From assembly GCA_900550475.1 (NCBI GenBank), contig URSA01000004.1:186001-250000 (forward strand): a stretch of 64,000 nt of DNA, in the 5' to 3' direction. The stretch is from an uncultured Lachnospiraceae bacterium. Lineage in GTDB: Bacteria > Bacillota > Clostridia > Lachnospirales > Lachnospiraceae. This document shows, in pieces, positions 26,262-35,604 of this stretch (position 1 is its first letter; every line of letters begins with the position of its first letter). The translations under genes were made by a program, and so were the position numbers. The notes below the pieces were generated by a model, which did not search any database, had not been told where the DNA came from, and was given only the letters and a program-made list of their open reading frames with translations.

Positions 26262-27485
26262 ATGGAGATCATAAAGGGCGGCGTGTGTGCCGCAAAAGGA
26301 TTTTATGCTGCCGGCGTGGAGGCAGGCATCAAGTATCAGAACAGAAAGGATATGGCGCTTGTATACAGCGAGGCGCCCTGCGTGTGTGCGGGAACCTTTA
26401 CCTCCAACGTGGTGAAGGCGGCGCCGGTGCTTTGGGATAAAGCAGTGGTGGAAAATTCCCCCTATGTGCAGGCGGTGGTGGTAAACTCCGGCATTGCCAA
26501 CGCATGTACGGGAAAAGAGGGCATGGAGTGCTGTGAAAAGACGGCGCAGGCTGCGGCGGAGGCGCTGGCCGTTCCGAAGGACAGCGTGCTGATCGGCTCC
26601 ACGGGCGTGATCGGCATGCAGATGCCCATAGACAGGCTGACGGCGGGCGTGCGCATGCTGGCGGCTGAGAAGGCGCATTCCGAGCATGCGGCGCAGATGG
26701 CGGCGGAGGCGATCATGACCACGGACACAAGGGATAAGCAGGAGGCGGTGCGATTTACCGTGGGCGGCAGGACCGTCACCATGGGCGGCATGAGCAAGGG
26801 CTCCGGCATGATCCATCCCAACATGTGTACCATGCTGGCGTTTGTCACCTCCGATGTGGCGATCTCCAAGGAGCTTCTGACGAAGGCGGTGAAGGAGTGC
26901 GTGACGGATACCTTCAACATGATTTCCGTGGATGGCGACACCTCCACCAACGACACGTTCCTGTTCCTGGCTAACGGCTGTGCGGGCAATGCGGAGATCA
27001 CGGAGGAGGGCGCGGATTACGATGCCTTCAGGGAGGCGCTCCTGTACCTGAACACCACGCTGGCGCGCAGGATGGCGGGGGACGGAGAAGGTGCAACGGC
27101 GCTGCTTGAGGTGAAGGTCGTGGGCGCGGACACCAGGGAGAATGCCCGCATCTTAAGCAAATCCGTGGTCTGCTCCAGTCTGGTGAAAGCCATGATCTAC
27201 GGGCACGACGCCAACGCGGGACGCATTCTCTGTGCGCTGGGCTACTCCGGCGTGCAGTTTGACCCGGACAAGGTGGAGGTCTGCTTCGTGGGTGAGGATG
27301 GGAACATCTGGGTCTACAAGGACGGAAAGATGCCCGCGTTTGACGAGGAGAGGGCGACAAAGCTTTTGTCACAGCCCGAGGTGACGGTGCTTGTGGACAT
27401 GAAGATGGGCAGCGGGAGCGCCACGGCGTGGGGCTGCGACCTGAGCTATGACTATGTGAAGATCAATGCGGACTACCGTTCGTAA
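26262..27485 (+). CDS. argJ: Bifunctional ornithine acetyltransferase / N-acetylglutamate synthase
   Basis: A 407-residue enzyme that moves the acetyl group from N-acetylornithine to glutamate, closing the acetyl cycle of arginine synthesis, and can also use acetyl-CoA. The self-cleavage site is seen in H-P-N-M-C-T-M-L-A-F with the nucleophile T190; the alpha-chain motifs V-V-V-N-S-G-I-A-N-A-C-T-G and I-G-S-T-G-V-I-G are present. Whether it is mono- or bifunctional cannot be told by eye. It opens the argJ-argB-argD run. Confidence 0.96.
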   Translation: MEIIKGGVCAAKGFYAAGVEAGIKYQNRKDMALVYSEAPCVCAGTFTSNVVKAAPVLWDKAVVENSPYVQAVVVNSGIANACTGKEGMECCEKTAQAAAEALAVPKDSVLIGSTGVIGMQMPIDRLTAGVRMLAAEKAHSEHAAQMAAEAIMTTDTRDKQEAVRFTVGGRTVTMGGMSKGSGMIHPNMCTMLAFVTSDVAISKELLTKAVKECVTDTFNMISVDGDTSTNDTFLFLANGCAGNAEITEEGADYDAFREALLYLNTTLARRMAGDGEGATALLEVKVVGADTRENARILSKSVVCSSLVKAMIYGHDANAGRILCALGYSGVQFDPDKVEVCFVGEDGNIWVYKDGKMPAFDEERATKLLSQPEVTVLVDMKMGSGSATAWGCDLSYDYVKINADYRS

Positions 27486-27514
27486 ACTTATAAAAAAGAG
27501 GGATGTGGATCAAA

Positions 27515-28426
27515 ATGCAGGATAAGAGTATGGATACCGTATTACAGAAGGCGGAGGTGCTGATCGAGGCGCTTCCTTATATCCAGAGGTTCAACCGGAA
27601 GATCATCGTGGTGAAGTACGGCGGCAGTGCCATGAGCAACGAGGAGCTGCAGCGCAACGTGATCAAGGATGTGACCCTTCTTAAGCTGGTGGGCTTCAAG
27701 CCCATCATCGTGCACGGCGGCGGCAAGGAGATCAGCCGCTGGGTGGGCAAGGTCGGCAAGGAGGCGCAGTTTGTGAACGGACTGCGCGTGACGGATGAGG
27801 AGACCATGGAGATTGCGGAGATGGTGCTGGGTAAGGTCAGCAAGCATCTGGTGACCATGGTGCAGGAGCTTGGCGTGAAGGCTGTGGGTCTCAGCGGCAA
27901 GGACGGCGGTCTGCTCCGTGTGAAAAAGAAGTATGCGGACGGACAGGACATCGGCTATGTGGGAGAGGTTACGGAGGTGAATCCCAAGGTGCTGTACGAC
28001 CTGCTTGAGAAGGATTTTCTGCCCATCGTGGCGCCCATCGGGCTGGATGATGAATTCAATACCTACAACATCAACGCGGATGATGCGGCATGCGCCATCG
28101 CAAAGGCGGTAGGAGCCGAAAAGCTGGCGTTTTTGACCGACATCGAGGGTCTTTACAAGGACATCAACGACAAGTCCTCCTTTATCTCCAGACTGACTGC
28201 AAAGCAGGCGGAGGAGCTGATCGCCGGGGGCTATATCGGGGGCGGCATGCTGCCCAAGCTGGGCAACTGCACTTCCGCGATCCGCAACGGTGTCAACCGG
28301 GTACATATCCTGGACGGCAGGATCCCTCACTGCCTGCTTCTGGAAATCTTTACCCAGCACGGTATCGGAACCGCCATTGTGAGGGACGAGGACGGGCAGA
28401 GCGCGGAACAGGAGAAAAAATTATGA
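27515..28426 (+). CDS. argB: Acetylglutamate kinase
   Basis: A 303-residue amino-acid kinase that phosphorylates N-acetylglutamate. Motifs: I-V-V-K-Y-G-G-S-A-M near residue 28, I-V-H-G-G-G-K-E-I-S-R near 60, R-V-T-D-E-E-T-M-E near 88, and the ATP-site F-L-T-D-I-E-G-L near 205. The N-terminal helix before the kinase core is the kind found in arginine-feedback-inhibited hexameric enzymes. ATG 27503 is also in frame, but GAGGG lies directly against it, so ATG 27515 fits the ribosome site better. The stop overlaps the argD start. Confidence 0.96.
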   Translation: MQDKSMDTVLQKAEVLIEALPYIQRFNRKIIVVKYGGSAMSNEELQRNVIKDVTLLKLVGFKPIIVHGGGKEISRWVGKVGKEAQFVNGLRVTDEETMEIAEMVLGKVSKHLVTMVQELGVKAVGLSGKDGGLLRVKKKYADGQDIGYVGEVTEVNPKVLYDLLEKDFLPIVAPIGLDDEFNTYNINADDAACAIAKAVGAEKLAFLTDIEGLYKDINDKSSFISRLTAKQAEELIAGGYIGGGMLPKLGNCTSAIRNGVNRVHILDGRIPHCLLLEIFTQHGIGTAIVRDEDGQSAEQEKKL

Positions 28427-29613
28427 TGAAGGAATATATCGAAGAGGCGGAGCGGGATCTGCTCCACACCTACAACCGGTATCAGATCGTGTTTGACAGG
28501 GGGGACGGCGTGTACCTCTATGATCTGGACGGAAAGAAGTATCTGGATTTTGTAGCGGGCATCGCGGTCTTTGCACTGGGCTACCACAACGAAAGCTACA
28601 ATCAGGCGCTCAAGGACCAGATCGACAAGCTGATCCACACCTCCAACTACTATTACAATGTTCCGGCTGTGGAGGCGGCGAGAAAGATCAAGAAGGTTTC
28701 CGGCATGGACAGGGTATTTTTTACCAATTCCGGTGCGGAGGCGGTGGAGGGCGCCATCAAGGCAGCCCGCAAATATGCATACCTGAAGGACGGCACTACT
28801 GGGCATGAGATCGTCGCCATGAACCACTCCTTCCACGGAAGAACCATGGGCGCGCTCTCCGTCACGGGAAATCCCCATTACAGGGAGGCGTTTGAGCCGG
28901 GCATCGGCAACATCCGTTTTGCGGACATGAACGATTTTGACAGCGTTGCGGCGGCCGTGAACGACAGAACCTGTGCTATCCTCATGGAGACGGTGCAGGG
29001 GGAGGGCGGCATCTATCCCGCACAGGAGGAGTTCTTGAAAAAGGTGCGGGCGCTCTGCGACGAGAAGGACATTCTGCTCATTTTAGACGAGATCCAGTGC
29101 GGCATGGGGCGGACGGGCTATATGTACGCATGGCAGAAATACGGCGTGAAGCCCGATATTATGACCACGGCGAAGGCGCTTGGCTGCGGTGTGCCGGTGG
29201 GCGCATTCCTGATGACGGAGAAGGTGGCGGCAAATTCTTTGGGCGCGGGAGACCACGGTACGACCTATGGCGGCAACCCTCTTGCCTGCTGTGCTGTGAA
29301 CAAAGTGCTTGATTTATTTGAGGAGAACCATATAATAGAACATGTGGGAGAGGTTGCACCCTATCTGGAGCAGAAGCTGGATGAACTGAAGGACAAGTAC
29401 CCGTTCATCACGGCGAGACGCGGCATGGGACTGATACAGGGACTGGCGTTTGACAGGCCTGTGGCGCCCTACATCAACCGCGCCATCGAGAAGGGACTTT
29501 TGCTGATCAATGCCGGAACCGACATTATCAGACTGGTGCCTCCCCTCATTATCACAAAGCAGGACATCGACAGGATGGCGGAAATTCTGGATGAGTGTCT
29601 TGCGGAAGTCTGA
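28423..29613 (+). CDS. argD: Acetylornithine aminotransferase
   Basis: A 396-residue class III PLP aminotransferase that turns N-acetylglutamate semialdehyde into N-acetylornithine with glutamate as donor. The PLP lysine is K251 in T-T-A-K-A-L-G-C-G; other family marks are F-T-N-S-G-A-E-A-V-E, F-H-G-R-T-M-G-A-L-S and L-I-L-D-E-I-Q-C-G-M-G-R-T-G. The start overlaps the argB stop (ATGA). It ends the arginine run; argC lies about 10 kb away and argF was not found. Confidence 0.96.
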   Translation: MMKEYIEEAERDLLHTYNRYQIVFDRGDGVYLYDLDGKKYLDFVAGIAVFALGYHNESYNQALKDQIDKLIHTSNYYYNVPAVEAARKIKKVSGMDRVFFTNSGAEAVEGAIKAARKYAYLKDGTTGHEIVAMNHSFHGRTMGALSVTGNPHYREAFEPGIGNIRFADMNDFDSVAAAVNDRTCAILMETVQGEGGIYPAQEEFLKKVRALCDEKDILLILDEIQCGMGRTGYMYAWQKYGVKPDIMTTAKALGCGVPVGAFLMTEKVAANSLGAGDHGTTYGGNPLACCAVNKVLDLFEENHIIEHVGEVAPYLEQKLDELKDKYPFITARRGMGLIQGLAFDRPVAPYINRAIEKGLLLINAGTDIIRLVPPLIITKQDIDRMAEILDECLAEV

Positions 29614-29626
29614 TTGAGGAGAACAC

Positions 29627-31036
29627 ATGGATTTAAGGAAGAGATTGCTTGCCGTTTTAGCGGTGATTTGTATGCTGGCGGCAGTGGTATACGTGGGAGC
29701 CAGCGGCATGAAGATCCGGGAGGATGTGGAGTCGCAGCCCTTTTTCAACAACAAGGAGACGATTTATTTTTGGTACTCCGACGAGGCGATGACCGACTAC
29801 ATCAGCAGTGCGGCGGTTGCCTTCGGGCAGGATAGGAATGTGCGCGTGATTCCGGTGCTTGCGTCGGACAGCGAATATCTGGAGGCGATCAATGATGCGT
29901 CCCTCCACGGCTCTCAGATTCCCGATGTGTATATTATCAGTAACGATTCTCTGGAAAAGGCGTATCTGGCAGGTCTGGCGTCCCGCATCGTGGATGAGAA
30001 GGGTGTGTGTACTTTAACGCATTTTCCCCAGACGGCGATTTCTGCCGTGACCTACAAGGACAAGCTGATCGCATACCCTTATTTCTATGAGACCAGCGCA
30101 TTCCTCTACAACAAGACCTATCTGGAGGCGTGGACGGCGGAGCAGCTCGCCGCGCAGACAGAGGGAACGGGAGTGGTGGAGATTCCCGATGATGTGCCGG
30201 ATGCGGAGGATCCCGTCGATGATGAGGAGTACGCAGGTGAGGATGTTCTTGTTGTGACACCGGAGCAGCTCGCGGCAGGTATTCCGTCCAACATGGACGA
30301 GGTGCTGGCGTTTGCAGACAACTACGAGGCGCCCGAGAATGTGGAGGCGGTGCTGCGCTGGGATGTCTCCGATATTTTCTACAATTACTATTTTGTGGGC
30401 GGCTACATGGTGGTCGGCGGAGAGAGCGGCGACGACGAGAACAACATCAATATCTACAACGAGGAAACCAAGGCGTGTCTGCAGGTGTACCAGAAGCTGA
30501 ACCAGTTCTTCTTCATCGAGTCGGACACGGTGACTTATGAGTCGGTGGTGCAGGACTTTATAGAGGGCAAGATCGTGTTTACCGTGGCGACCACGGATGT
30601 GCTTGCAAAGTTAGAGGCGGCGAAGGCGGACGGAACATTCCCCTACGAATACGGCATTGCCATGATTCCGCAGCCCAGCGCCCAGCTGCGGGGACGCTCC
30701 CTCTCCGTGACAAACTGCGTTGCGGTGAACGGGTATTCCGAGCACAGGCAGCTTGCCAACGAGTTTGCGGCTTACCTGACGGGCAGCTATTACGCGGATC
30801 TCTATGAGCGGACGGGAAAGGTGTCCGCGAACCTCTCGGCGAATCAGGACAACGAGTATCTGAAAACCTTCATGGAGGAGTACAAGAATGCGGACTCCCT
30901 GCCGAAGATGATGGAGACCAGCAATTTCTGGATCAGGCTTGAGATCCTGTTCTCCAGAGTGTGGGACGGCGGAGACATCGACACCCTGCTGCGTGAGCTT
31001 TCGGATCAGATCCTCTCGCAGGTAAACAATTCCTAA
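29627..31036 (+). CDS. Membrane-anchored extracellular solute-binding protein, orphan
   Basis: A 469-residue protein with an N-terminal hydrophobic anchor (about 5-26) and no clear lipobox, followed by a family 1 binding-protein fold: I-Y-F-W-Y-S-D-E-A, P-D-V-Y-I-I-S-N-D-S-L-E-K, L-I-A-Y-P-Y-F-Y-E-T-S-A-F-L-Y-N-K, and G-K-I-V-F-T-V-A-T-T-D near 330. A very acidic insert (about 175-205, D-D-V-P-D-A-E-D-P-V-D-D-E-E) sits between the lobes. No permease or ATPase gene is adjacent, so it may feed a distant transporter or act as a sensor. It follows argD by 13 bases, but a functional link is not evident. Confidence 0.8.
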   Translation: MDLRKRLLAVLAVICMLAAVVYVGASGMKIREDVESQPFFNNKETIYFWYSDEAMTDYISSAAVAFGQDRNVRVIPVLASDSEYLEAINDASLHGSQIPDVYIISNDSLEKAYLAGLASRIVDEKGVCTLTHFPQTAISAVTYKDKLIAYPYFYETSAFLYNKTYLEAWTAEQLAAQTEGTGVVEIPDDVPDAEDPVDDEEYAGEDVLVVTPEQLAAGIPSNMDEVLAFADNYEAPENVEAVLRWDVSDIFYNYYFVGGYMVVGGESGDDENNINIYNEETKACLQVYQKLNQFFFIESDTVTYESVVQDFIEGKIVFTVATTDVLAKLEAAKADGTFPYEYGIAMIPQPSAQLRGRSLSVTNCVAVNGYSEHRQLANEFAAYLTGSYYADLYERTGKVSANLSANQDNEYLKTFMEEYKNADSLPKMMETSNFWIRLEILFSRVWDGGDIDTLLRELSDQILSQVNNS

Positions 31037-31106
31037 GAATACGAATACACAGAATAAAATCCAACCGGATGGGCAGACTGATGAAAAAGAGGATCAGGAG
31101 GCTTTC

Positions 31107-31538
31107 ATGGTTGGATTTTTGATTGCAATTTTATCCGGGGCGCTGATGAGCGTACAGGGCGTGTTCAACACGCAGGTCACAAAGACTTCCGGCATCTGGG
31201 TGGCAAATGCCTTTGTGCAGTTTACCGCCTTTTTGGTCTGCATGGCGGTGTGGCTTTTTGCGGACAGAGGCTCCTTCGGCACGCTCCTTAAGGTGGAGCC
31301 AAAGTACATGCTTTTAGGCGGCGTTCTGGGAGCGGGCATTACCTACACCGTGATCAAGGGCATGGAGCAGCTCGGCCCGGCAAAGGCGGTGATGCTGATC
31401 GTGATCGCGCAGCTTATCGTGGCGTACCTGATTGAGTTGTTCGGATTGTTCGGCGTGGAGAAGCAGCCGCTTGAGATCAGAAAGGTGATCGGCATGGCAA
31501 TCGCCATCGTCGGCGTGGTGATTTTCAAGTGGAAATAA
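31107..31538 (+). CDS. DMT family transporter, YdcZ (DUF606) type
   Basis: A 143-residue protein with four to five membrane segments, the half-size YdcZ-type member of the drug/metabolite superfamily. It shows G-A-L-M-S-V-Q-G-V-F-N-T near the start and L-G-P-A-K-A-V-M-L-I-V-I-A-Q-L near 100. Such half-size proteins usually act as dimers; the substrate is unknown. AGGAGG precedes the ATG. Confidence 0.87.
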   Translation: MVGFLIAILSGALMSVQGVFNTQVTKTSGIWVANAFVQFTAFLVCMAVWLFADRGSFGTLLKVEPKYMLLGGVLGAGITYTVIKGMEQLGPAKAVMLIVIAQLIVAYLIELFGLFGVEKQPLEIRKVIGMAIAIVGVVIFKWK

Positions 31539-31541
31539 CGC

Positions 31542-31570
31542 TTGTAAATTGGGGATAATTATCATACAAT
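31542..31570 (+). promoter_or_regulatory. Promoter upstream of the comEA-like gene
   Basis: TTGTAA (31542-31547), 17-base spacer, TACAAT (31565-31570); about 50 bases before the ATG. Confidence 0.5.
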
Positions 31571-31625
31571 GAACCTAGACGGTTCGAGAGGCATTCCCGG
31601 ATGCTTGATGCGGAAGGGATTTTAT

Positions 31626-32276
31626 ATGAAGAACGGCAAAAACAGAATAGTAACTTTGATTTTCACCTGTCTGCTCCTGACGGTGTTACCGGCATGCGGC
31701 GCGTCTGAGAAAGGCGGCTCCCTCACCCTGCTTTTGGAGGAGGCTGCCGGGCAAGAGATTACGGCTGGGGCTGCGTCGGATGAGGCCGTCCGTGAGGGCG
31801 GTGTGCTCCTGCCGGAGGAGGCTGCCCGGGGTGGCGGCGTGCCTGCGCTGACTGCCTTTGTGCACATCTGCGGGGAGGTGGAAAGCCCCGGCGTCTATGA
31901 GGTGGCGGAGGATGCAAGAATCTGTGATGTGCTGCTTTTAGCAGGCGGCTTTACGGAGAGTGCTGCCACAGATGCCGTAAACATGGCGCAGAAGGTCACA
32001 GACGGAATGCAGGTTGTGGTGCCGTCCGTGGAGGAGGCAGAGCGGCAGACACTTGCCGAAGCGGAGGCGGACGGCAGGGTGGAACTGAACACGGCTACTC
32101 TGGAGCAGCTCTGTACGCTGCCCGGAATCGGAGAGAGCCGCGCAAGGGCGATTCTGGCATACCGGGAGGAATACGGTGGATTCTCCGTTACGGAGGAGCT
32201 GATGCAGGTGTCCGGGATCAAGGAGGGCACGTTCAATCGGCTGAAAGAGCTGGTCTACATAAAGGACGCGAAATAG
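31626..32276 (+). CDS. comEA: ComEA-like DNA-binding lipoprotein (SLBB + helix-hairpin-helix)
   Basis: A 216-residue protein. The signal sequence ends in L-P-A-C-G, a lipobox, so the mature protein is probably a lipoprotein. A variable linker leads to an SLBB domain (about 78-140: V-H-I-C-G-E-V-E-S-P-G-V-Y-E-V, then M-A-Q-K-V-T-D-G-M) and two helix-hairpin-helix units (about 155-215: V-E-L-N-T-A-T-L-E-Q-L-C-T-L-P-G-I-G-E-S-R-A). ComEA binds double-stranded DNA outside the membrane and passes it to ComEC, which is coded 3.3 kb downstream. The lipid anchor in place of the usual transmembrane helix is a variation. Confidence 0.88.
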   Translation: MKNGKNRIVTLIFTCLLLTVLPACGASEKGGSLTLLLEEAAGQEITAGAASDEAVREGGVLLPEEAARGGGVPALTAFVHICGEVESPGVYEVAEDARICDVLLLAGGFTESAATDAVNMAQKVTDGMQVVVPSVEEAERQTLAEAEADGRVELNTATLEQLCTLPGIGESRARAILAYREEYGGFSVTEELMQVSGIKEGTFNRLKELVYIKDAK

Positions 32277-32332
32277 CGGGCGGGCAGTCCGCTTCGACAA
32301 TAGGAAAGAATGAAAAAAGCGAGGGGAATCAG

Positions 32333-33022
32333 ATGGCAAAAAGAGCGCTGGTGGTTGATGATGAGAAATTGATCGTGAAGGGAATCCGGTTCAGTCTGGA
32401 GCAGGACGGCATGGAAGTGGACTGTGCCTACGACGGCGAGGAGGCGCTTTCCTACGCAAGGGAAAATACATATGATATTGTGCTGCTTGACATCATGCTC
32501 CCCAAGCTGACCGGCTTTGAGGTCTGCCAGCAGATCAGGGAATTTTCCAACGTGCCCATCATCATGCTGACGGCGAAGGGCGACGACATGGACAAGATCC
32601 TGGGTCTGGAGTACGGGGCGGACGACTACATCACGAAGCCCTTCAACATTCTGGAGGTCAAGGCACGGATCAAGGCGATCATGCGCAGGACGGAGCCCAA
32701 GACGGCAAAGGCGGAGAGCGTGCTGGAGATCGGTGCGGTACAGCTTGACTGCGACGGCAGGAGAGTTTACATAAACGGAAAAGAGATCGGGCTGACGGCG
32801 AAGGAATTTGAGGTTCTGGAGCTTCTGATGCGCAACCCCAACAAGGTATACAGCAGGGAGAATCTGCTGAAGCTGGTGTGGGGCAGCGATTACCCGGGCG
32901 ATGTGCGCACGGTGGATGTCCATATCAGGCGGCTTAGGGAGAAGATTGAGGACAATCCCAGCGAGCCGAAATTTGTTCACACCAAGTGGGGCGTCGGTTA
33001 CTATTTCATGAATGTGGAGTAA
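32333..33022 (+). CDS. OmpR/PhoB family response regulator
   Basis: A 229-residue regulator. The receiver shows V-V-D-D-E-K, phosphoacceptor aspartate in V-L-L-D-I-M-L-P, T-A-K-G-D-D and the lysine in I-T-K-P-F. The winged-helix domain (about 130-228) shows L-T-A-K-E-F-E-V-L-E-L-L and D-V-R-T-V-D-V-H-I-R-R-L-R-E-K-I, ending in W-G-V-G-Y-Y-F. The kinase gene starts six bases after its stop, so they form one system. It resembles WalR/ResD-class regulators, but targets cannot be named. Confidence 0.95.
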   Translation: MAKRALVVDDEKLIVKGIRFSLEQDGMEVDCAYDGEEALSYARENTYDIVLLDIMLPKLTGFEVCQQIREFSNVPIIMLTAKGDDMDKILGLEYGADDYITKPFNILEVKARIKAIMRRTEPKTAKAESVLEIGAVQLDCDGRRVYINGKEIGLTAKEFEVLELLMRNPNKVYSRENLLKLVWGSDYPGDVRTVDVHIRRLREKIEDNPSEPKFVHTKWGVGYYFMNVE

Positions 33023-33028
33023 AAAGCT

Positions 33029-34504
33029 ATGCTTTCAAAGATAAAGAGCGCGCTGGGGCGGATCAGGGTATGCCGCAGCCTGCGCGCGCGTCTGTTTGTA
33101 ATCATTCTTGCGGTGGGTATCGTGCCCAGCGTGCTGTTGCGTTACGGCATCATGCAGAACTACGAGGACCGCGCCGTGTCGCTGCGCACCGTGACGGTGC
33201 AGACGCAGCTCAAAATTCTGGCAAATCACCTTATTACCTACAATTATTTACAGGACAATTCCTCAGAGGTCATCGGCGCAGAGCTGGATATGCTTTCCAA
33301 TCTGTATGATGGCCGTGTTCTGATTATCGGAAGCAATTTCAAGGTCGTGAAGGACACCTACGCCATCAGCGAGGGAAAGACCATCATCTCAGAGGAGGTC
33401 ATCCGCTCCTTCGGTGGGGAGAGCCTTTCCAACTACGACAGGGGGCATGGCTACATCGAGATGACCACGCCCATCACGGAGACCGTGATGGTGGCGGATG
33501 ACGAGGGGGAGAGGGAACAGAGCATTGTGCGCGGCGTGATGCTCACCAGCATCTCCACGGACAGCATTATCGCCACCATGGACACCCTGAACAGAAAGGC
33601 GCTGATTCTGGAGGTTTTGATGATGATTGTCATTCTGGTGATCGCCATGATACTGTCTGATGTGATGACCAGACCCTTTGCCCGTGTCACGCAGGCGATC
33701 AATGATGTGAAGGCGGGCTATACGGACGAGAGTATCTCGGTTCCCGACTATCTGGAGACTGCCCACATCGTGGATGCGTTCAATCAGATGCTGGGCAGGA
33801 TGAAGGTGCTTGACGACTCCAGGCAGGAGTTTGTTTCCAATGTGTCCCATGAGCTGAAAACGCCTCTGGCGTCCATGAAAGTGCTGGCGGATTCCCTGCT
33901 GGCGCAGCCGGATGCCCCGGTGGAGATGTATCAGGAGTTCATGGGCGACATCACGGCGGAGATCGACCGGGAAAACCGCATCATAACGGATCTGTTGGCG
34001 CTTGTGAAGATGGACAAGAAGGTGGCATCCATGAACATTACCGCCGTCAACATGAACGAGCTGACGGAGCTGATCTGCAAGCGTCTGCGCCCCATTGCCC
34101 GCAAGAAGGACGTGGAGGTTATCTTCGAGAGCATCCGCCCCGTGGTGGCGGAGGTGGACGAGGTGAAAATGACGCTGATCATTTCCAATCTTGTGGAGAA
34201 CGCCATTAAGTACAACAAGGAGCACGGCTCGGTGAAGATCGTGCTGGATGCGGATTACCAGACGTTCTCCCTCGAGGTGAAGGACACGGGAATCGGCATT
34301 CCACAGGAGTCCCTCGAGCATATCTACGAGCGCTTCTACCGTGTGGACAAATCCCACTCCCGTGAGATCGGCGGCACAGGTCTCGGTCTTGCCATCACCC
34401 GCAACGCGGTGCTGATGCACAGAGGCTCCATCACCGTGACCAGCCTTGAGGGCGAAGGCAGCAGCTTCCTTGTCAAGATTCCCCTGAACTATATTGTGGG
34501 GTGA
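33029..34504 (+). CDS. Sensor histidine kinase with HAMP domain
   Basis: A 491-residue membrane kinase. Membrane segments near 20-40 and 190-212 flank an extracellular sensor domain of about 150 residues. A HAMP domain follows (about 213-265), then HisKA with F-V-S-N-V-S-H-E-L-K-T-P-L-A-S-M-K (phospho-accepting histidine near 277) and a HATPase domain with L-V-E-N-A-I-K-Y-N-K, D-T-G-I-G-I-P and G-G-T-G-L-G-L-A-I. It is the partner of the preceding regulator. WalK-type kinases sense wall state, but the sensor domain here is not recognisable. Confidence 0.94.
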   Translation: MLSKIKSALGRIRVCRSLRARLFVIILAVGIVPSVLLRYGIMQNYEDRAVSLRTVTVQTQLKILANHLITYNYLQDNSSEVIGAELDMLSNLYDGRVLIIGSNFKVVKDTYAISEGKTIISEEVIRSFGGESLSNYDRGHGYIEMTTPITETVMVADDEGEREQSIVRGVMLTSISTDSIIATMDTLNRKALILEVLMMIVILVIAMILSDVMTRPFARVTQAINDVKAGYTDESISVPDYLETAHIVDAFNQMLGRMKVLDDSRQEFVSNVSHELKTPLASMKVLADSLLAQPDAPVEMYQEFMGDITAEIDRENRIITDLLALVKMDKKVASMNITAVNMNELTELICKRLRPIARKKDVEVIFESIRPVVAEVDEVKMTLIISNLVENAIKYNKEHGSVKIVLDADYQTFSLEVKDTGIGIPQESLEHIYERFYRVDKSHSREIGGTGLGLAITRNAVLMHRGSITVTSLEGEGSSFLVKIPLNYIVG

Positions 34505-34663
34505 GGAGCGGGTCCCCCGGATGCTTCATTTGTCATTGTGAATTGATGCAAAGCAATTTTGACGCCGGCTTGCGTTTTTCACAGAGCTTTTTAGCACAAG
34601 CCTGATATGCTTTGAGTACAGAATTGAATTTGATTCTTGGTTTGCGAAGAAATGAGGATTACC

Positions 34664-35599
34664 ATGAAGAAAAGAAATCTATATTTGCTTTTTTATACGC
34701 TCTTGCTCCTTCTGCTGGCAGGCTGCGGACAGAAAAGCCACACGGATATCAGCAGACCGAAACAGGTTTACTATATTAATCATACAGAAACCGGCGTGGA
34801 GATGCACGAATATGAAATGCAGTCTGTGGATCCTGAGGCACAGCTTGAGGAACTGCTTACACAGCTAGGCACCATGCCGGAGAAGCTGGAGTACAAGGCG
34901 CCCCTGCAGATGGGATTTACCCTCAACTTCTACCGGCAGGACGGCGAAAAACTCTATCTGGATATGAGTGAGGAATACCGTAGTCTGAGCGCAACCTCGG
35001 AGGTGCTGGTGCGCGCGGCACTTGTGCGGACATTGTCGCAGGTTCCGGGGGTCAAGTATGTGGCGATTACGGTGGAGGGAGGACAGCTTCTGGACGCGCT
35101 GGGCAACGTGATCGGCCTCATGTCGGCGGATCAGTTTATCGACAATGCGGGTGATGAGATCAACGCCTATGAGCGCGTGCGCCTGAAGCTCTATTTTGCC
35201 AGCGCAGACGGAACCTCCCTGATTGCGACCAACCGCACCATGGCGTACAACACCAATATTTCCCTTGAGAAACTGGTGGTGGAGCAGCTTTTGTCCGGCC
35301 CCGGAGCCGACGTTGCGGATACCGTGTACCCGACCATCAACCCCAACGCCAAGCTGGTGAGCATCTCCGTGAAGGACGGAATCTGCTACGCGAATTTCGA
35401 TGAGAACTTCCTGACGCAGATGTATAACGTCTCCACGGATGTGGCAATTTATTCCGTGGTCAATTCCCTCATAGAACTTAACAACGTCAACAAGGTTCAG
35501 ATCTCCATAAACGGGGAGACCGACATCATGTTCCGCGAGAGCGTCAGCCTCTCCACCATGTTTGAACGCAATCTGGATCTTGTCACCACAGTGGAGTAA
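34664..35599 (+). CDS. GerMN-domain lipoprotein
   Basis: A 311-residue lipoprotein with lipobox L-L-A-G-C-G at about residues 14-19. Two GerMN-like domains follow, about 35-165 and 175-300; the second has the typical L-E-K-L-V-V-E-Q-L-L-S-G-P and D-G-I-C-Y-A-N-F-D-E-N-F. GerM proteins are envelope proteins linked to spore wall and germination functions, and GerMN lipoproteins often follow two-component systems such as MtrAB-LpqB. The position right after a kinase gene fits that pattern. GAGGAT supports ATG 34664; a TTG upstream is less likely. Confidence 0.87.
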   Translation: MKKRNLYLLFYTLLLLLLAGCGQKSHTDISRPKQVYYINHTETGVEMHEYEMQSVDPEAQLEELLTQLGTMPEKLEYKAPLQMGFTLNFYRQDGEKLYLDMSEEYRSLSATSEVLVRAALVRTLSQVPGVKYVAITVEGGQLLDALGNVIGLMSADQFIDNAGDEINAYERVRLKLYFASADGTSLIATNRTMAYNTNISLEKLVVEQLLSGPGADVADTVYPTINPNAKLVSISVKDGICYANFDENFLTQMYNVSTDVAIYSVVNSLIELNNVNKVQISINGETDIMFRESVSLSTMFERNLDLVTTVE

Positions 35600-35604
35600 C
35601 CAAT

